Shown: positions 15,470-25,365, counted from the first letter of the stretch. The stretch: 64,000 nt of DNA from Desulfocarbo sp964620595 (GCA_964620595.1 CAZUHP010000001.1:213281-277280); one strand, 5' to 3'. Program-made: numbers and translations. Notes: a model not told the origin generated them from the sequence alone.

Positions 15470-16222
15470 CTACTCCAGATGGTCGATGAGCCCGGCCAGG
15501 TAGCCGGCGCCGAACCCGTTGTCGATGTTCACCACGCTGAGCCCCGGGGCGCAGGAGTTGAGCATGCCCAACAGCGCGGCCAGGCCGCCGAAGGCGGTGC
15601 CATAGCCCACGCTGGTGGGTACCGCCACCACCGGCCGGTCCACCATGCCGGCCACCACCGAGGGCAGGGCTCCTTCCATGCCGGCCACCACCACCAGGCA
15701 GGTGGCCTGGCCCAGCACCGGGGCCGAGCCCGCCAGCCGGTGCAGCCCGGCCACGCCCACGTCGTAGATTCTCTCCACCTTGGAGCCCATGAGCCGGGCG
15801 GTGAGCGCGGCCTCCTCGGCCACGGGCAGATCCGAGGTGCCGGCCGCCAGCACCGCCACCAGGCCCCGCCCCGGCTTGGCCCCCTCTGGGGCCTCCAGGT
15901 AGAGGCAGGCGGCCCGGCGGTCATAGGTCAGATCCTTCCACTTGGCCCGCACCGCCTTGGCCTTGGCCGTGTCCACCCGGGTCACCAGCACCGCGGCGCC
16001 CTGCTGGTGGATGGCCCGGCCGATGCTCACGATCTGGGCCGGGGTCTTGCCCTGGCCGAAGATGACCTCGGGAAATCCCTGCCGCAGGCTGCGGTGGTGG
16101 TCCACCCGGGCAAAGCCCAAATCCTCGTAGGGCAGGGACTTGAGCCGGTGGAGCGCCTCCTCGGGCTCCAGGTCGCCGGCGGCTACTTCTTGCAGGAGTT
16201 TCTTGAGCCTGTCCGCGGTCAC
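15470..16222 (-). CDS. larB: LarB, pyridinium-3,5-biscarboxylic acid mononucleotide synthase
   Basis: LarB (250 aa) carboxylates and hydrolyses nicotinic acid adenine dinucleotide, the first step of the nickel-pincer cofactor of lactate racemase and related enzymes. The C-terminal half is a PurE/AIR-carboxylase-like domain: VAVLAAGTSDLPVAEEA, VVVAGMEGALPSVVAG, and PVVAVPTSVGYG. The N-terminus has LPYEDLGFARVDHHRSLRQGFPEVIFGQGK, the family signature. The start is GTG. The partners larC and larE are not in this window. Confidence 0.93.
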   Translation of the reverse strand: MTADRLKKLLQEVAAGDLEPEEALHRLKSLPYEDLGFARVDHHRSLRQGFPEVIFGQGKTPAQIVSIGRAIHQQGAAVLVTRVDTAKAKAVRAKWKDLTYDRRAACLYLEAPEGAKPGRGLVAVLAAGTSDLPVAEEAALTARLMGSKVERIYDVGVAGLHRLAGSAPVLGQATCLVVVAGMEGALPSVVAGMVDRPVVAVPTSVGYGTAFGGLAALLGMLNSCAPGLSVVNIDNGFGAGYLAGLIDHLE

Positions 16223-16340
16223 TGGTTAAAGCCCTTGTCCCTTCCGGGGTGCATCCCCTATAGTTTTGGTGCGGCCCGGGCCCTGGGGCCCACCTGGCCT
16301 GGCATGGATTCTATATCCCCCTTGCTGAGGCTGCAAACCC

Positions 16341-17240
16341 ATGAATTCCCTTGACCCCGGCGCGCACCCCTCCGGGTGGATAGAGGTGACCATCCTGGCC
16401 CCGCCCCCCCAGGCCGAGGCGGCGGCCGATTTCCTGGTGCGGCTCACCGGCCGGGGGGTGGAGACCATGCCCGGGCCCGGCGGCCGGGAGCAGGTGAAGG
16501 CCTTCCTGGAGGAGGGACCCCGGGCCGGGGAGCAGCGCCGGCAGGTGGCGGAGCTGGTCCGGCGCCTGGCGGCGCTGGCCCCGGGGGAGGTGAGCGTGGA
16601 GTTCCGCGCCCTGCCCGACCAGGACTGGGGCGAGAGCTGGAAGCGCCACTTCCACCCCCAGGAGCTGGCGCCCGGCCTGTGGGTGGCCCCGCCCTGGGAG
16701 CCTCCGCCGGGCCAGGTGCCGGAGGGCGAGGTGGTGCTCATCGACCCGGGCCAGGCCTTTGGCACCGGCCAGCACGCCAGCACCCTGCTCTGCCTCCAGC
16801 ACCTGGCCCGCCTGGCCGGGGAGGGCCGGCTGCCCGGGCGGCTGTTGGATTTGGGCTGCGGCACCGGCATCCTGGCCCTGGCCGGGCTCCGCCTGGGGGT
16901 GGAGCGGGCCCTGGCCCTGGACCTGGACCCCTTGGCCCTGGCGGCCGCCCGCCACAACGCGGAGCTGAACGGCCTGGCCTCGCGCCTGGAGATAAGCTCC
17001 CGGCCCCTGGAACAAATGACAGAGGAGTTTCCCTTGATCCTGGCCAACCTCACCGCCCTGGACCTGGTCCAACTGGCGCCCGGTTTGGCCGCGCGCCTGG
17101 AGCTGGGCGGCGAGCTGGTGGCCTCGGGCATCCTGGAGGGCCAGGACGCGAGGGTGCGCCAGGCCCTGGAAGGGGCCGGCCTGGGCTTTGTGGAGCGCGG
17201 CGCCCTGGGCGAGTGGTGCTCCCTGGTGATGGTGCGATGA
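16341..17240 (+). CDS. prmA: Ribosomal protein L11 methyltransferase PrmA
   Basis: PrmA (299 aa) trimethylates ribosomal protein L11 using S-adenosylmethionine. The N-terminal substrate-recognition domain precedes the conserved DPGQAFGTGQHASTLL linker, the SAM-binding motif LLDLGCGTGILALAG (residues ~171-185) and the family LILANLTA motif. Length fits. Its stop overlaps the next gene (ATGA), forming a prmA-rsmE pair. It diverges from larB across a 118-bp spacer. Confidence 0.96.
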   Translation: MNSLDPGAHPSGWIEVTILAPPPQAEAAADFLVRLTGRGVETMPGPGGREQVKAFLEEGPRAGEQRRQVAELVRRLAALAPGEVSVEFRALPDQDWGESWKRHFHPQELAPGLWVAPPWEPPPGQVPEGEVVLIDPGQAFGTGQHASTLLCLQHLARLAGEGRLPGRLLDLGCGTGILALAGLRLGVERALALDLDPLALAAARHNAELNGLASRLEISSRPLEQMTEEFPLILANLTALDLVQLAPGLAARLELGGELVASGILEGQDARVRQALEGAGLGFVERGALGEWCSLVMVR

Positions 17241-17962
17241 GCCGGCGGCGTTTTCTGGTGGAGCCCGGCTCCCTGGCGCCGGGAAGGGAGCTGGCCCTGG
17301 ACCCTGGCGAGGCCCGCCACGCGGCCAAGGTGCTGCGGCTGAGGGCGGGCGAGGAGGTGTGGCTCCTGGACGGGGAGGGCCTGGTGGGCCGGGCCGAGAT
17401 CGTCTCCCTGGACAGGCGGGGAGTGGTCTGCCGGGTGGTGGAGGTGCAGGCCCCGCCCCTGCCCCGGCCGCGGCTGGTCGTGTGTCCCGGCCTGGCCAAG
17501 AACCCGGCCATGGAGCTTCTGGCCGTGAAGCTGAGCGAACTCATGGTGCAACAGGTGCGGCCCTTTGTCAGCTCCCGCTCGGTGCCCCGGCTCAAGGACC
17601 CGGCCGCCCGGGCCCGGCGCTGGCAGCGCTTGGGCCGCCAGGCCCTCAAGCAGTGCGGCGCGGCCCGGGCCCCGCGCTGGCACCAGCCGGTGGATTTGGC
17701 GGACCTGCTCGCCCTGCCCCCGGCCGGGGCGCGCAAGATCATGCTTTACGAGGATGAATCCGCCGGCCCCAGCCTGGCCCAGGCCTTGGGGGGCGAGGCG
17801 GCGGAGGAGGTGTGGGTGCTGGTGGGGCCGGAGGGCGGTTTCGCGCCCCAGGAGGCCCGGGCCGCCCGGGAGGCGGGCTGGCTCACCTGCCTCCTGCCCG
17901 GCGCTGTCCTGCGCGCCGAGACCGCGGCCCTGGCCGCGGCCGCGGTGGTGCGCTTCGGGTAG
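17237..17962 (+). CDS. rsmE: 16S rRNA (uracil-1498-N3)-methyltransferase RsmE
   Basis: RsmE (241 aa) is a SPOUT methyltransferase that makes m3U1498 in 16S rRNA. It starts MSRRRFLVEPGSLAPG and has an N-terminal PUA-like part with the H-A-A-K-V-L-R-L motif. The C-terminal trefoil knot shows VLVGPEGGFAPQEARAAREAGW and the LPGAVLRAETAAL closing motif. The ATG overlaps the prmA stop by 4 bp. It converges with topA, whose stop lies 24 bp away. Confidence 0.95.
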   Translation: MSRRRFLVEPGSLAPGRELALDPGEARHAAKVLRLRAGEEVWLLDGEGLVGRAEIVSLDRRGVVCRVVEVQAPPLPRPRLVVCPGLAKNPAMELLAVKLSELMVQQVRPFVSSRSVPRLKDPAARARRWQRLGRQALKQCGAARAPRWHQPVDLADLLALPPAGARKIMLYEDESAGPSLAQALGGEAAEEVWVLVGPEGGFAPQEARAAREAGWLTCLLPGAVLRAETAALAAAAVVRFG

Positions 17963-17986
17963 GGAACACCTTTCAGGAAACAGGCC

Positions 17987-20392
17987 TCAGTCCAGCTTCT
18001 GGGAGTAGCCGCACTCCTTGTCGGGGCAGCGCAGGCTGGTGCCCGCCTTGGTGGTCTTTTGCAGCAGGAAGGGATGCCCGCACTGGGGGCAGGCCTGGTC
18101 CACGGGCTTGTCCCACACCGCGTACTTGCACTTGGGGAAGTTGTCGCACCCGTAGAATACCTTGCCCCGCCTGGAGCGCTTCTCCACCAGGGGCCCGCCG
18201 CATTCCGGGCAGCTCACCCCCACCGGGATTCCCCGGGAGTAGCGGCACTTGGGGTAGTTGCTGCAGGAGATGAAGCGGCCGCCGTCGCGGGTGGGCTTTA
18301 TGACCAGATCGCCCTCGTGGCAGCGGGGGCACTTTTCGCCGATCTTCTCGGGCTCGGGCCGGGCCACCGGGTTGCCCTCGGCGTCCAGGTCCAGGATGTT
18401 CTTGCACTTGGGGTAGCCGGTGCAGGCCAGGAAGGGGCCGTAGGGGCCTTTTTTCACCTGCATGGGCTTGCCGCACTTGATGCAGCTCACCTCGGGGCCG
18501 GGCGCGGTTTGCTGGGGGATTATCTCGCCCTTTTCGCCCCGGGTGAAGTCCATGGTGGTGTCGCACTCGGGGTAGCCGGTGCAGGCCAGGAACTCGCCGT
18601 GCTTGCCCAGGCGGATGTTCATGGGCTTGCCGCAGGTGGGGCATTTCACGTCCGTGGCCAGGCCCTTGCCCTTGACCTGGCGCATGCCGGTCTTGGCCTG
18701 CTCCAGGGACTCCTTGAACGGCCCGTAGAAGTCCTCCAGGAGCTTGCGCCAGTCCTGCTTGCCCTCCTCCACCTGGTCCAGGCTCTCCTCCAGGGCCGCG
18801 GTGAAGCCCACCTCCATGATGCGGGGGAAGCTCTCCACCAGAAGGTCGTTCACCACCCGGCCCAGCTCCGAGGGATAGAGCCGCTTGCGCTCGTCCTTTT
18901 CCACGTAGCCCCGGTCCTGCAGGGTGGAGAGGATGGCGGCATAGGTGGAGGGCCGGCCGATGCCCTTTTCCTCCAGCTCCTTGACCAGGCTGGCCTCGGT
19001 GAAGCGGGGCGGCGGCTGGGTGAAGTGCTGCTTGGGCAGGATGGCCTTGAGTTCCAGCTCCTGGCCTTCCTCGAGGGGGGGCAGCACCCCGTCCTGGGGG
19101 CCGCCGCCGTTGCGGCCGTTGTCGTCCTTGCCCTCCTGGTACACCGCGGTGAAGCCGGGAAAGACCATGACCTGGCCGCTGGCCCGCAGCAGGCCGGAGC
19201 CCGCCGCGATGAGCACCTGGGTCTGGTCGAATACCGCCGGTGCCATCTGGCAGGCCACGAAGCGGTTCCAGATCAGGCGGTAGAGCCTGAGTTCGTCGCG
19301 CTTCAGGTGTTTCTGCATGGCCTCGGGGGTGCGGAAGGCGCTGGTGGGGCGTATGGCCTCGTGGGCCTCCTGGGCGCCGGCGCGGGACTTGTATACGGGC
19401 GGCGATTTTGGCAGGAATTCCTCGCCGTAGCGGGAGGCGATGAGCTTGCGGACCTCGTCCACCGCCTCGGCGGCCAGGCGGGTGGAGTCGGTGCGCATAT
19501 AAGTAATGAGGCCCACCGCGCCCTCGTCGGTCTCCAGGCCCTCGTACAGGCGCTGGGCCAGGGTCATGGTCTTCTTGGCCGAGAAGCCCAGCTTGCGGTA
19601 GGCCTCCTGCTGCAAGGTGGAGGTGATGAAGGGCGGCGCCGCCTTTTGCTGGCGCTTGCGCTTCTTTATCTGCTCGACCACGAAGGGCTGGCCGCTGATG
19701 GCCTCCACCCCGGCCTGGGCCTCTTGCTCGCTCTTGGGCTCGAACTTCTTGCCCCCCACCTTGCTGAGCCGGGCGATGAAGGGCGGCGGCTCGGGGCCCA
19801 TCAGCTCGGCCGACACGGTCCAGTACTCCTGGGGCTCGAAGGCCTGGATCTCGCGCTCGCGCTCCACCACCAGGCGGAGCGCCACCGACTGCACCCGGCC
19901 CGCGCTGAGCCCGCCCCGCACCTTCTGCCACAAAAGCGGCGATATCTGGTAGCCCACCAGCCGGTCCAGCACCCGCCTGGCCTGCTGGCTGTCGTAGCGC
20001 TTGGGGTCCAGGCGACCGGGCTCGGCCACCGCCTTCTGGATGGCCTTCTTGGTCAGCTCGTGAAACAGCACCCGGTGGTAGCGGTCCAGGGGGCCGCCCA
20101 ACTGCTCGGCGATGTGCCAGGCAATGGCCTCGCCCTCGCGGTCCGGGTCCGGGGCCAGGTAGATGTCCGTGGCCTTGCCCGCCGCCTTTTTCAGCTCCCG
20201 GAGTATCTTTTCCTTGCCCTTGATCACCTGGTACTCGGGCGCGAAGCCTTCTTCTATGTTCACCCCCAGGCGCTTGGGCGGCAGGTCCACCACGTGGCCC
20301 ACCGAGGCCTTCACCTCGAAGTCGGGCCCCAGGTATTTCTTGATGGTGCGGGCCTTGGCCGGCGATTCTACTATCAAAAGAGACTTGGACAT
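17987..20392 (-). CDS. topA: DNA topoisomerase I
   Basis: TopA (801 aa) relaxes negatively supercoiled DNA. The TOPRIM domain (KSLLIVESPAKARTIKKYLG, APDPDREGEAIAWH) is at the N-terminus, and the catalytic tyrosine lies in LITYMRTDSTRL near residue 297. From about residue 575 there are five consecutive four-Cys zinc ribbons (for example CPTCGKPMNIRLGKHGEFLAC and CPECGGPLVEKRSRRG), more than the three of E. coli. It lies 95 bp downstream of dprA on the same strand, a common arrangement. Confidence 0.98.
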   Translation of the reverse strand: MSKSLLIVESPAKARTIKKYLGPDFEVKASVGHVVDLPPKRLGVNIEEGFAPEYQVIKGKEKILRELKKAAGKATDIYLAPDPDREGEAIAWHIAEQLGGPLDRYHRVLFHELTKKAIQKAVAEPGRLDPKRYDSQQARRVLDRLVGYQISPLLWQKVRGGLSAGRVQSVALRLVVEREREIQAFEPQEYWTVSAELMGPEPPPFIARLSKVGGKKFEPKSEQEAQAGVEAISGQPFVVEQIKKRKRQQKAAPPFITSTLQQEAYRKLGFSAKKTMTLAQRLYEGLETDEGAVGLITYMRTDSTRLAAEAVDEVRKLIASRYGEEFLPKSPPVYKSRAGAQEAHEAIRPTSAFRTPEAMQKHLKRDELRLYRLIWNRFVACQMAPAVFDQTQVLIAAGSGLLRASGQVMVFPGFTAVYQEGKDDNGRNGGGPQDGVLPPLEEGQELELKAILPKQHFTQPPPRFTEASLVKELEEKGIGRPSTYAAILSTLQDRGYVEKDERKRLYPSELGRVVNDLLVESFPRIMEVGFTAALEESLDQVEEGKQDWRKLLEDFYGPFKESLEQAKTGMRQVKGKGLATDVKCPTCGKPMNIRLGKHGEFLACTGYPECDTTMDFTRGEKGEIIPQQTAPGPEVSCIKCGKPMQVKKGPYGPFLACTGYPKCKNILDLDAEGNPVARPEPEKIGEKCPRCHEGDLVIKPTRDGGRFISCSNYPKCRYSRGIPVGVSCPECGGPLVEKRSRRGKVFYGCDNFPKCKYAVWDKPVDQACPQCGHPFLLQKTTKAGTSLRCPDKECGYSQKLD

Positions 20393-20487
20393 ATTTTCAT
20401 CTCGGCCTTTGGGGGCACCCCCTCGGCGGCGCCGGCCGTTGTCGGTGTTATCGGGTATGGGCGCGGGCGGCGCGGCCCGGCCCCGTG

Positions 20488-21606
20488 CTACAAGCGAACA
20501 TAATGCTTACCCGGCCGCTGTTCAACCAGGCCCTCCATCTCCAGGCTCACCAGGATGGCGGTCACCTCCTGGGGTTTGAGCCCGCTCTCCCGGGTTATCA
20601 GGTCCACGTGCACCGGGTCCGCGCCCACCAGCTCCAGCACCCGCCGCCAATCCAGGGGCAGGTCCCCGGCCGCCACTGCCGCCGCCTCGGCCGCGGCTGG
20701 TCTTGGTGCGGGGGGCAGGGCCCCGGGCTCCAGCAGGTCGGCCGCCGAGCTGAGCAGCCGCGCGCCCTGGCGGATGAGGTCGTGGCAGCCCTCGCTCTGG
20801 GGCGAGCCCACCGGGCCGGGCACGGCAAAGACCTCGCGCCCCTGGTCCAGGGCGTGGCGGGCGGTGATGAGAGAGCCGCTCTTGCGGCCCGCCTCTACCA
20901 CCACCACCGCCCGGGCCAGGCCGGATATCACCCGGTTGCGCACCGGGAAGTTGCCCGCGGCCGGCGGGGTGCCCAGGGTGAACTCGCTCATCACCGCGCC
21001 CCGCCGGGCCATCTCCTCGATGAGCCGGCGGTTCTCCGGGGGATAGGCCACGTCGAGCCCGCAGCCCAACACCCCCACCGTGTGCCCCCCGGCCTTGAGG
21101 GCCGCCTGGTGCACCGCGGTGTCGATGCCCCGCGCCAGGCCCGAGATCACGCTCACCCCCTGCCGGGCCAGGTCGCGGCCCAGCTCCTGGGCCACCCGGC
21201 GGCCGTAGGCGCTGAAGCTGCGCGAGCCCACCACCGCCACCCCGCCGTCCCGGCAGGGCGCGAGGTCGCCCCGCACGAAGAGCACCGGCGGCGGTGCAAA
21301 GACCTTCCTCAACAGCGGCGGGTAGTCCTGGTGCTCCAGGGTGAGCACCCGGGCGCCCAGGCGCCGTAGCCGGGCCAGCTCCACCTCCGGGTCGGCTGCC
21401 AATTCCCGGCTGCGGATGGACCGGGCCAGGGAACGGGGGATGCCCTTTATGGCTGCCAGCCGCTCCTCGGGCGCGGCCAGCACCGCGGCCGGCGAACCCA
21501 GGGCCTCCACCAGGCGCGTGAAGCGCACGCTTCCTATGCCCGGCACCAGCCGCAAGCTCAGCCAGGCCAACAGGTCGGGGGGCTCACCGGCCTTTTGGGG
21601 GTCCAT
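20488..21606 (-). CDS. dprA: DNA processing protein DprA
   Basis: DprA (372 aa) loads RecA on single-stranded DNA during natural transformation. A helix-hairpin-helix/SAM-like N-terminus (RLVPGIGSVRFTRLVEALG) precedes the Rossmann-like DNA-binding core with VVGSRSFSAYG, SGLARGIDTAVHQAAL, GCGLDVAYPPEN and the FPVRNRVISGLA motif. The C-terminal ~70 residues form a winged-helix DML1-like domain. It is probably co-transcribed with topA. No other competence gene is close, apart from a ComEC-like MBL relic at 39.9 kb. Confidence 0.96.
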   Translation of the reverse strand: MDPQKAGEPPDLLAWLSLRLVPGIGSVRFTRLVEALGSPAAVLAAPEERLAAIKGIPRSLARSIRSRELAADPEVELARLRRLGARVLTLEHQDYPPLLRKVFAPPPVLFVRGDLAPCRDGGVAVVGSRSFSAYGRRVAQELGRDLARQGVSVISGLARGIDTAVHQAALKAGGHTVGVLGCGLDVAYPPENRRLIEEMARRGAVMSEFTLGTPPAAGNFPVRNRVISGLARAVVVVEAGRKSGSLITARHALDQGREVFAVPGPVGSPQSEGCHDLIRQGARLLSSAADLLEPGALPPAPRPAAAEAAAVAAGDLPLDWRRVLELVGADPVHVDLITRESGLKPQEVTAILVSLEMEGLVEQRPGKHYVRL

Positions 21607-21776
21607 AGGCCCAGGAAGCTAACGGCTGGGGGGCGGGCCGTCAAGCCATTTTTTCGGGCGGGGCCAGAGCCGCCGGCTGGCGGCCGCGGCGGCGCCCGGT
21701 CAGAACCGCCTTGAACAAGCGGCCGTTTGTCTCTTATGGTGGGACTAGAGCCTGTTGGCATTCAGGAGGGTTCCTG

Positions 21777-23339
21777 GTGAGCTTGCGCGTATTGCGATCA
21801 GCAGCCCTGACCGGCATCCTGGCCCTGCTCTGGGCCCTGGCCCTGTGCCTCCCCTCGACCGCAAGGGGGGCGGGGAGGGCGGGAGGCCCCTGGAGCCTGG
21901 CCTTTGTGGTGGAGGGGTCGGTGGAGATGACCCGGCCCTGGCGGGAGTCCTCCCGCCGGGAGGCGCTGGAGCGGGCCCTGAACCTGGAACTCCGTACCCT
22001 GCCGCTCAGGGCCAGCGCCGCGGTGTGGCTGGCCCAGCCCGGAGGGGTGGAGCCCCTGGTGCCGCCCTCCACGGCCCTCGAGCTGAAGGACCTGGACCTG
22101 AGGCTGCCCCAGCCCCGCAGCGGGCGGGTGGACCTGGGCCCGGCCCTGGCCCAGGCCTCGGCCTGGCTGGCCGGGCAAGGCGGCGGCAGCCTGGTGGTGG
22201 TGGCGGCCGACGGCCTCCGGGGCGGCTCGTCCCTGCGGGCGCTGGAGGCGGGCGGCGTCTTCTGCCACGTTTTGGCCCTGGCCCCGGCCGGGGGCGGCCA
22301 GGCCCTGGCCGGGTTGGCCCTGGCCGGCGGCGGCTCCTGTTTCGTGGCCGACAGGCCCTCGCGGGTGCTGCCCCTGCTGCACCGGGCGGTGCTCACCTGC
22401 CTCACCCCGGCCCGCCTGCTCATCGAGGCCCACGACCCGGCCAACCGCCCCTTGCGCCTCGCCTACGGCCTGGAGCGCCGTGACGCCCTGGCCCGCCGGC
22501 GCCAGGGCCTTACCGGCCGGGTGCAGCAGCTCTTGCCGGGGGTCTACCGCCTCGCCTGGCCTGCCTCGGCCCCCACCGGGCCGGCCCCGGTGCCGGCCCG
22601 GGTGAGCGTGGCCCCCCGGGGGCTCACCATGGTGAGCGTGGGCGGCCGGGCCAAGTTGGCGGTGGAAGCCCGCGACCAGCAGGGGCGCGACCCGGGCTGG
22701 AAGCTGCGGGTGGCCCGCCTGAGCGACGGGCTGGTGCTGGAGTCATCCCGGCGCACCCCCTTTGAACTCGCCCTGTTTGCCGGCACCTACCTGGTCAAGG
22801 CCCTGCAGCAGCCCCTGGCCTGGACCGTGCTGCTGGAGGCGGGGCGGGACCGCAAGCTGGTGGTGGGCCCGGTGGGGGGCCTCAGGGTGCGCCTCCGCGG
22901 CCCCCAGGGCCCCTTGCGCGCCCGCTACCGGTTGTACGATCTCTTGGCCCAGCGGCCCGGCGGCACCGGCTACACCAACCAGCTCTTGCGGGTCAAGCCC
23001 GGTCCCTTCCGCCTGGAGCTGGAGGTGCCCCCCGGCCTGGAGCGGGAGGTGGTGGTGCCCCCGGGCCGCGAAGTGGAACTGGCCCTGCCCGCGGCCGGCG
23101 GGGTGCTGGTGGGCCGGGGGCGGCCGGGCCAGGTGGTGGAGGTGGTGGACCAGCGGGGCCTGGCCGTGGCCAGCGGGCCGGTGAACCGGGTGCTGCCGCT
23201 TTTGCCGGGAGCCTATCTGGTGCGCCTGGCCCAGGCCCGGGGAGGCGGCCGGCAGGTGCGGGTGGAGGGCGGCCGGCTCGTCACCCTCCCGGCCGGCGAG
23301 TTGCTGAAATCCAGCCCCGATCGCACAAAGACGCGTTGA
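21777..23339 (+). CDS. Secreted VWA-like protein of unknown function
   Basis: This 520-aa protein has a Sec signal peptide (hydrophobic residues ~8-27, ending near ARGAG). The next ~190 residues resemble a von Willebrand factor A fold (WSLAFVVEGSVEM, later GSLVVVAADGLRGGS and CHVLALAPAGGG), but the metal site DxSxS is replaced by VEGSV. The rest is a series of beta-rich modules with repeated VxLxxG-type strands. A later start is preferred over the upstream frame because GTG 21777 has AGGAGG six bases before it. I recognise no partner and assign no function; it is probably periplasmic or exported. Confidence 0.7.
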   Translation: MSLRVLRSAALTGILALLWALALCLPSTARGAGRAGGPWSLAFVVEGSVEMTRPWRESSRREALERALNLELRTLPLRASAAVWLAQPGGVEPLVPPSTALELKDLDLRLPQPRSGRVDLGPALAQASAWLAGQGGGSLVVVAADGLRGGSSLRALEAGGVFCHVLALAPAGGGQALAGLALAGGGSCFVADRPSRVLPLLHRAVLTCLTPARLLIEAHDPANRPLRLAYGLERRDALARRRQGLTGRVQQLLPGVYRLAWPASAPTGPAPVPARVSVAPRGLTMVSVGGRAKLAVEARDQQGRDPGWKLRVARLSDGLVLESSRRTPFELALFAGTYLVKALQQPLAWTVLLEAGRDRKLVVGPVGGLRVRLRGPQGPLRARYRLYDLLAQRPGGTGYTNQLLRVKPGPFRLELEVPPGLEREVVVPPGREVELALPAAGGVLVGRGRPGQVVEVVDQRGLAVASGPVNRVLPLLPGAYLVRLAQARGGGRQVRVEGGRLVTLPAGELLKSSPDRTKTR

Positions 23340-23439
23340 CAGTGGACGGACGGGTGGGTTAATCTGCCCAAGCGCCCGCCAGCGAAAACACCTTTTTTCA
23401 CAGAAGTAGGGGTGGATAGCCGCCCCCGGAGGGAGAGCC

Positions 23440-25167
23440 ATGACCAAGGATTTGGGAGACCGTCCCTGGTACGGGGACTGGCCGGAGGGCGTCCCGCGGA
23501 TGATCGACATCCCAGAGGTGGGACTGGGTGAAATGCTGCGCAACACGGCCCGGCAGTATCCGGAGCGCAGGGCGGTAGTCTTCCTGGATTCGGTCATCAC
23601 CTACCGGCAGTTGGACGAGTACGTGGACCGCTTCGCCACCGCGCTCCACGAGCTGGGCTTGAAAAAGGGCGACGTGGTGGCCTTGATGCTGCCCAACTCC
23701 CACCAGTTCGTGATCGCCTTCTTCGCCTGCCAGCGCCTGGGCATCACCGCCACTGCCATCAACCCCACCTACAAACCCCTGGAGATCAAGCACCACCTGA
23801 ACGACTCCGGGGCCAAGGCCTTCATCTGCCTGGACTCGGTGTACGAGGCCCCGGGCAAGATCCTGCACGAGACCGGGGTCAAGCACCTGATCGGCACCAA
23901 CATCGTGGACGTGTGCGGCTTCTCTCCCCTCAAGGTGATGCTGGGCAAGCTGCTCAAGAAGATTCCCACCGGCCAGATGCCGGCCAACACCATCAAGTTC
24001 ACCAGCATGCTCAAGACCCAGCCCAACCCGCCCCAGGTGGAGATAGACCCGGCCGAGGACCTGGCCGTGCTGCAATACACCGGCGGCACCACCGGCACCC
24101 CCAAGGGCGCCATGCTCACCGCGCGCAACCTGGTGGCCAACGCGGTGCAGCTCAAGGCCTGGCTGGGAGAGGAAACCATCTCGGACAACCTGGGGTTCGT
24201 GGGCATCCTGCCCCTGTTCCACGTGTTCGCCATGACCTGCTGCATGACCATCGCGGTATCCACCGGCGCCTTCCAGCTCCTGTTCCCCCGGCCGCCCGAG
24301 TCCATGCACGAGTGGGCCGCCCAGATCGAAAAGTGGGGCAAGGGCTACCAGCTGATCATGGCCGGGGTGGCGGTGCTCTACAACAAGATCAACAACACCC
24401 CGGGCCTGGAGAAGTACGACCTCTCGCCCCTGGTGCGCGGCCTCTCCGGCGCCGGCCCCCTGCCCCGGGACGTGCAGCTCACCTTTGAGAAGAAGTTCAA
24501 CTGCCAGATCGTGGAGGGCTACGGTCTTTCCGAGTCCTCGCCGGTGACCCACGCCAACCCCTTCGTGCTGCCCGAAGGCTCCGAGCGGGTCATGGGCTCC
24601 ATCGGCCTGCCCATCTGCAACACCGACTGCAAGATCATGGACCTGGAGACCGGCGAGAAGGAGATGCCCCTGGGCCCGGAGGGGGTGGGTGAACTCTGCG
24701 TCAAGGGCCCCCAGGTCATGAAGGGCTACTACAACCGCCCCGAGGAGACCGCCCGCACCCTGCGCGACGGCTGGCTCTACACCGGCGACATCGCCTACAT
24801 GGACGAGCGCGGCTGGACCTTCATCAAGGACCGGGCCAAGGACCTGGTGAAGCACAAGGGCTACAGCGTGTTCCCCAAGGAGGTGGAGGACTACATGTTC
24901 TCCCACCCCAAGATCCTGGAGGTGGCGGTCATCGGCCTGCCCCATCCCAAGGTGGGCGAGATACTGAAGGCCTTTGTGGTGCTCAAGCCCGAGTTCAAGG
25001 GCCAGGTCTCCGAGCAGGAGATCATCGACTGGTGCAAGGAGAACATGACCCACTACAAGGTGCCTTCCATCGTGGAGTTCCGCGAGGATTTGCCCAAGAC
25101 CATGGTGGGCAAGGTGCTCAGGCGGGTGCTCAAGGAAGAAGAGATGAAAAAGGCCGGCCAGGCCTAG
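23440..25167 (+). CDS. Long-chain-type acyl-CoA ligase (AMP-binding)
   Basis: This 575-aa adenylate-forming enzyme activates a carboxylic acid, probably a fatty acid, with ATP and CoA. Motifs in order: P-loop YTGGTTGTPKGAMLT near residue 210, LPLFHVFAMT, the A5 motif EGYGLSESSPVTH near 360, WLYTGDIAYMDERGW (A7) near 445, the DLVKHKGYSVFPKEVE hinge, and PKTMVGKVLRRVL with the catalytic Lys near the C-terminus. It stands alone; substrate length cannot be read from sequence. Confidence 0.92.
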   Translation: MTKDLGDRPWYGDWPEGVPRMIDIPEVGLGEMLRNTARQYPERRAVVFLDSVITYRQLDEYVDRFATALHELGLKKGDVVALMLPNSHQFVIAFFACQRLGITATAINPTYKPLEIKHHLNDSGAKAFICLDSVYEAPGKILHETGVKHLIGTNIVDVCGFSPLKVMLGKLLKKIPTGQMPANTIKFTSMLKTQPNPPQVEIDPAEDLAVLQYTGGTTGTPKGAMLTARNLVANAVQLKAWLGEETISDNLGFVGILPLFHVFAMTCCMTIAVSTGAFQLLFPRPPESMHEWAAQIEKWGKGYQLIMAGVAVLYNKINNTPGLEKYDLSPLVRGLSGAGPLPRDVQLTFEKKFNCQIVEGYGLSESSPVTHANPFVLPEGSERVMGSIGLPICNTDCKIMDLETGEKEMPLGPEGVGELCVKGPQVMKGYYNRPEETARTLRDGWLYTGDIAYMDERGWTFIKDRAKDLVKHKGYSVFPKEVEDYMFSHPKILEVAVIGLPHPKVGEILKAFVVLKPEFKGQVSEQEIIDWCKENMTHYKVPSIVEFREDLPKTMVGKVLRRVLKEEEMKKAGQA

Positions 25168-25365
25168 AGAGTTCAAGGTCAGGGAGAACCCTGCCAGCCG
25201 TTACGATTGGCTATGGCAGAAAGTCCGGCCCCGGGCCGCGGCAGGGGCCGCAGCCCGGGGCCGGCCCTTGGCAAAGGCGCCGCCGGCTGCCGGGATTCGG
25301 GGGGAGGGGGAGAGCGGAGGCCCCAGGCTTTGCGGTCACGAGACACCTCGACCACCCTTGCCCAG

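Noticed and set aside
21711..21776. Upstream in-frame start for the VWA-like gene
   Set aside because: The 22 extra residues are not signal-peptide-like and lack a ribosome site, while GTG 21777 has AGGAGG at the right distance.
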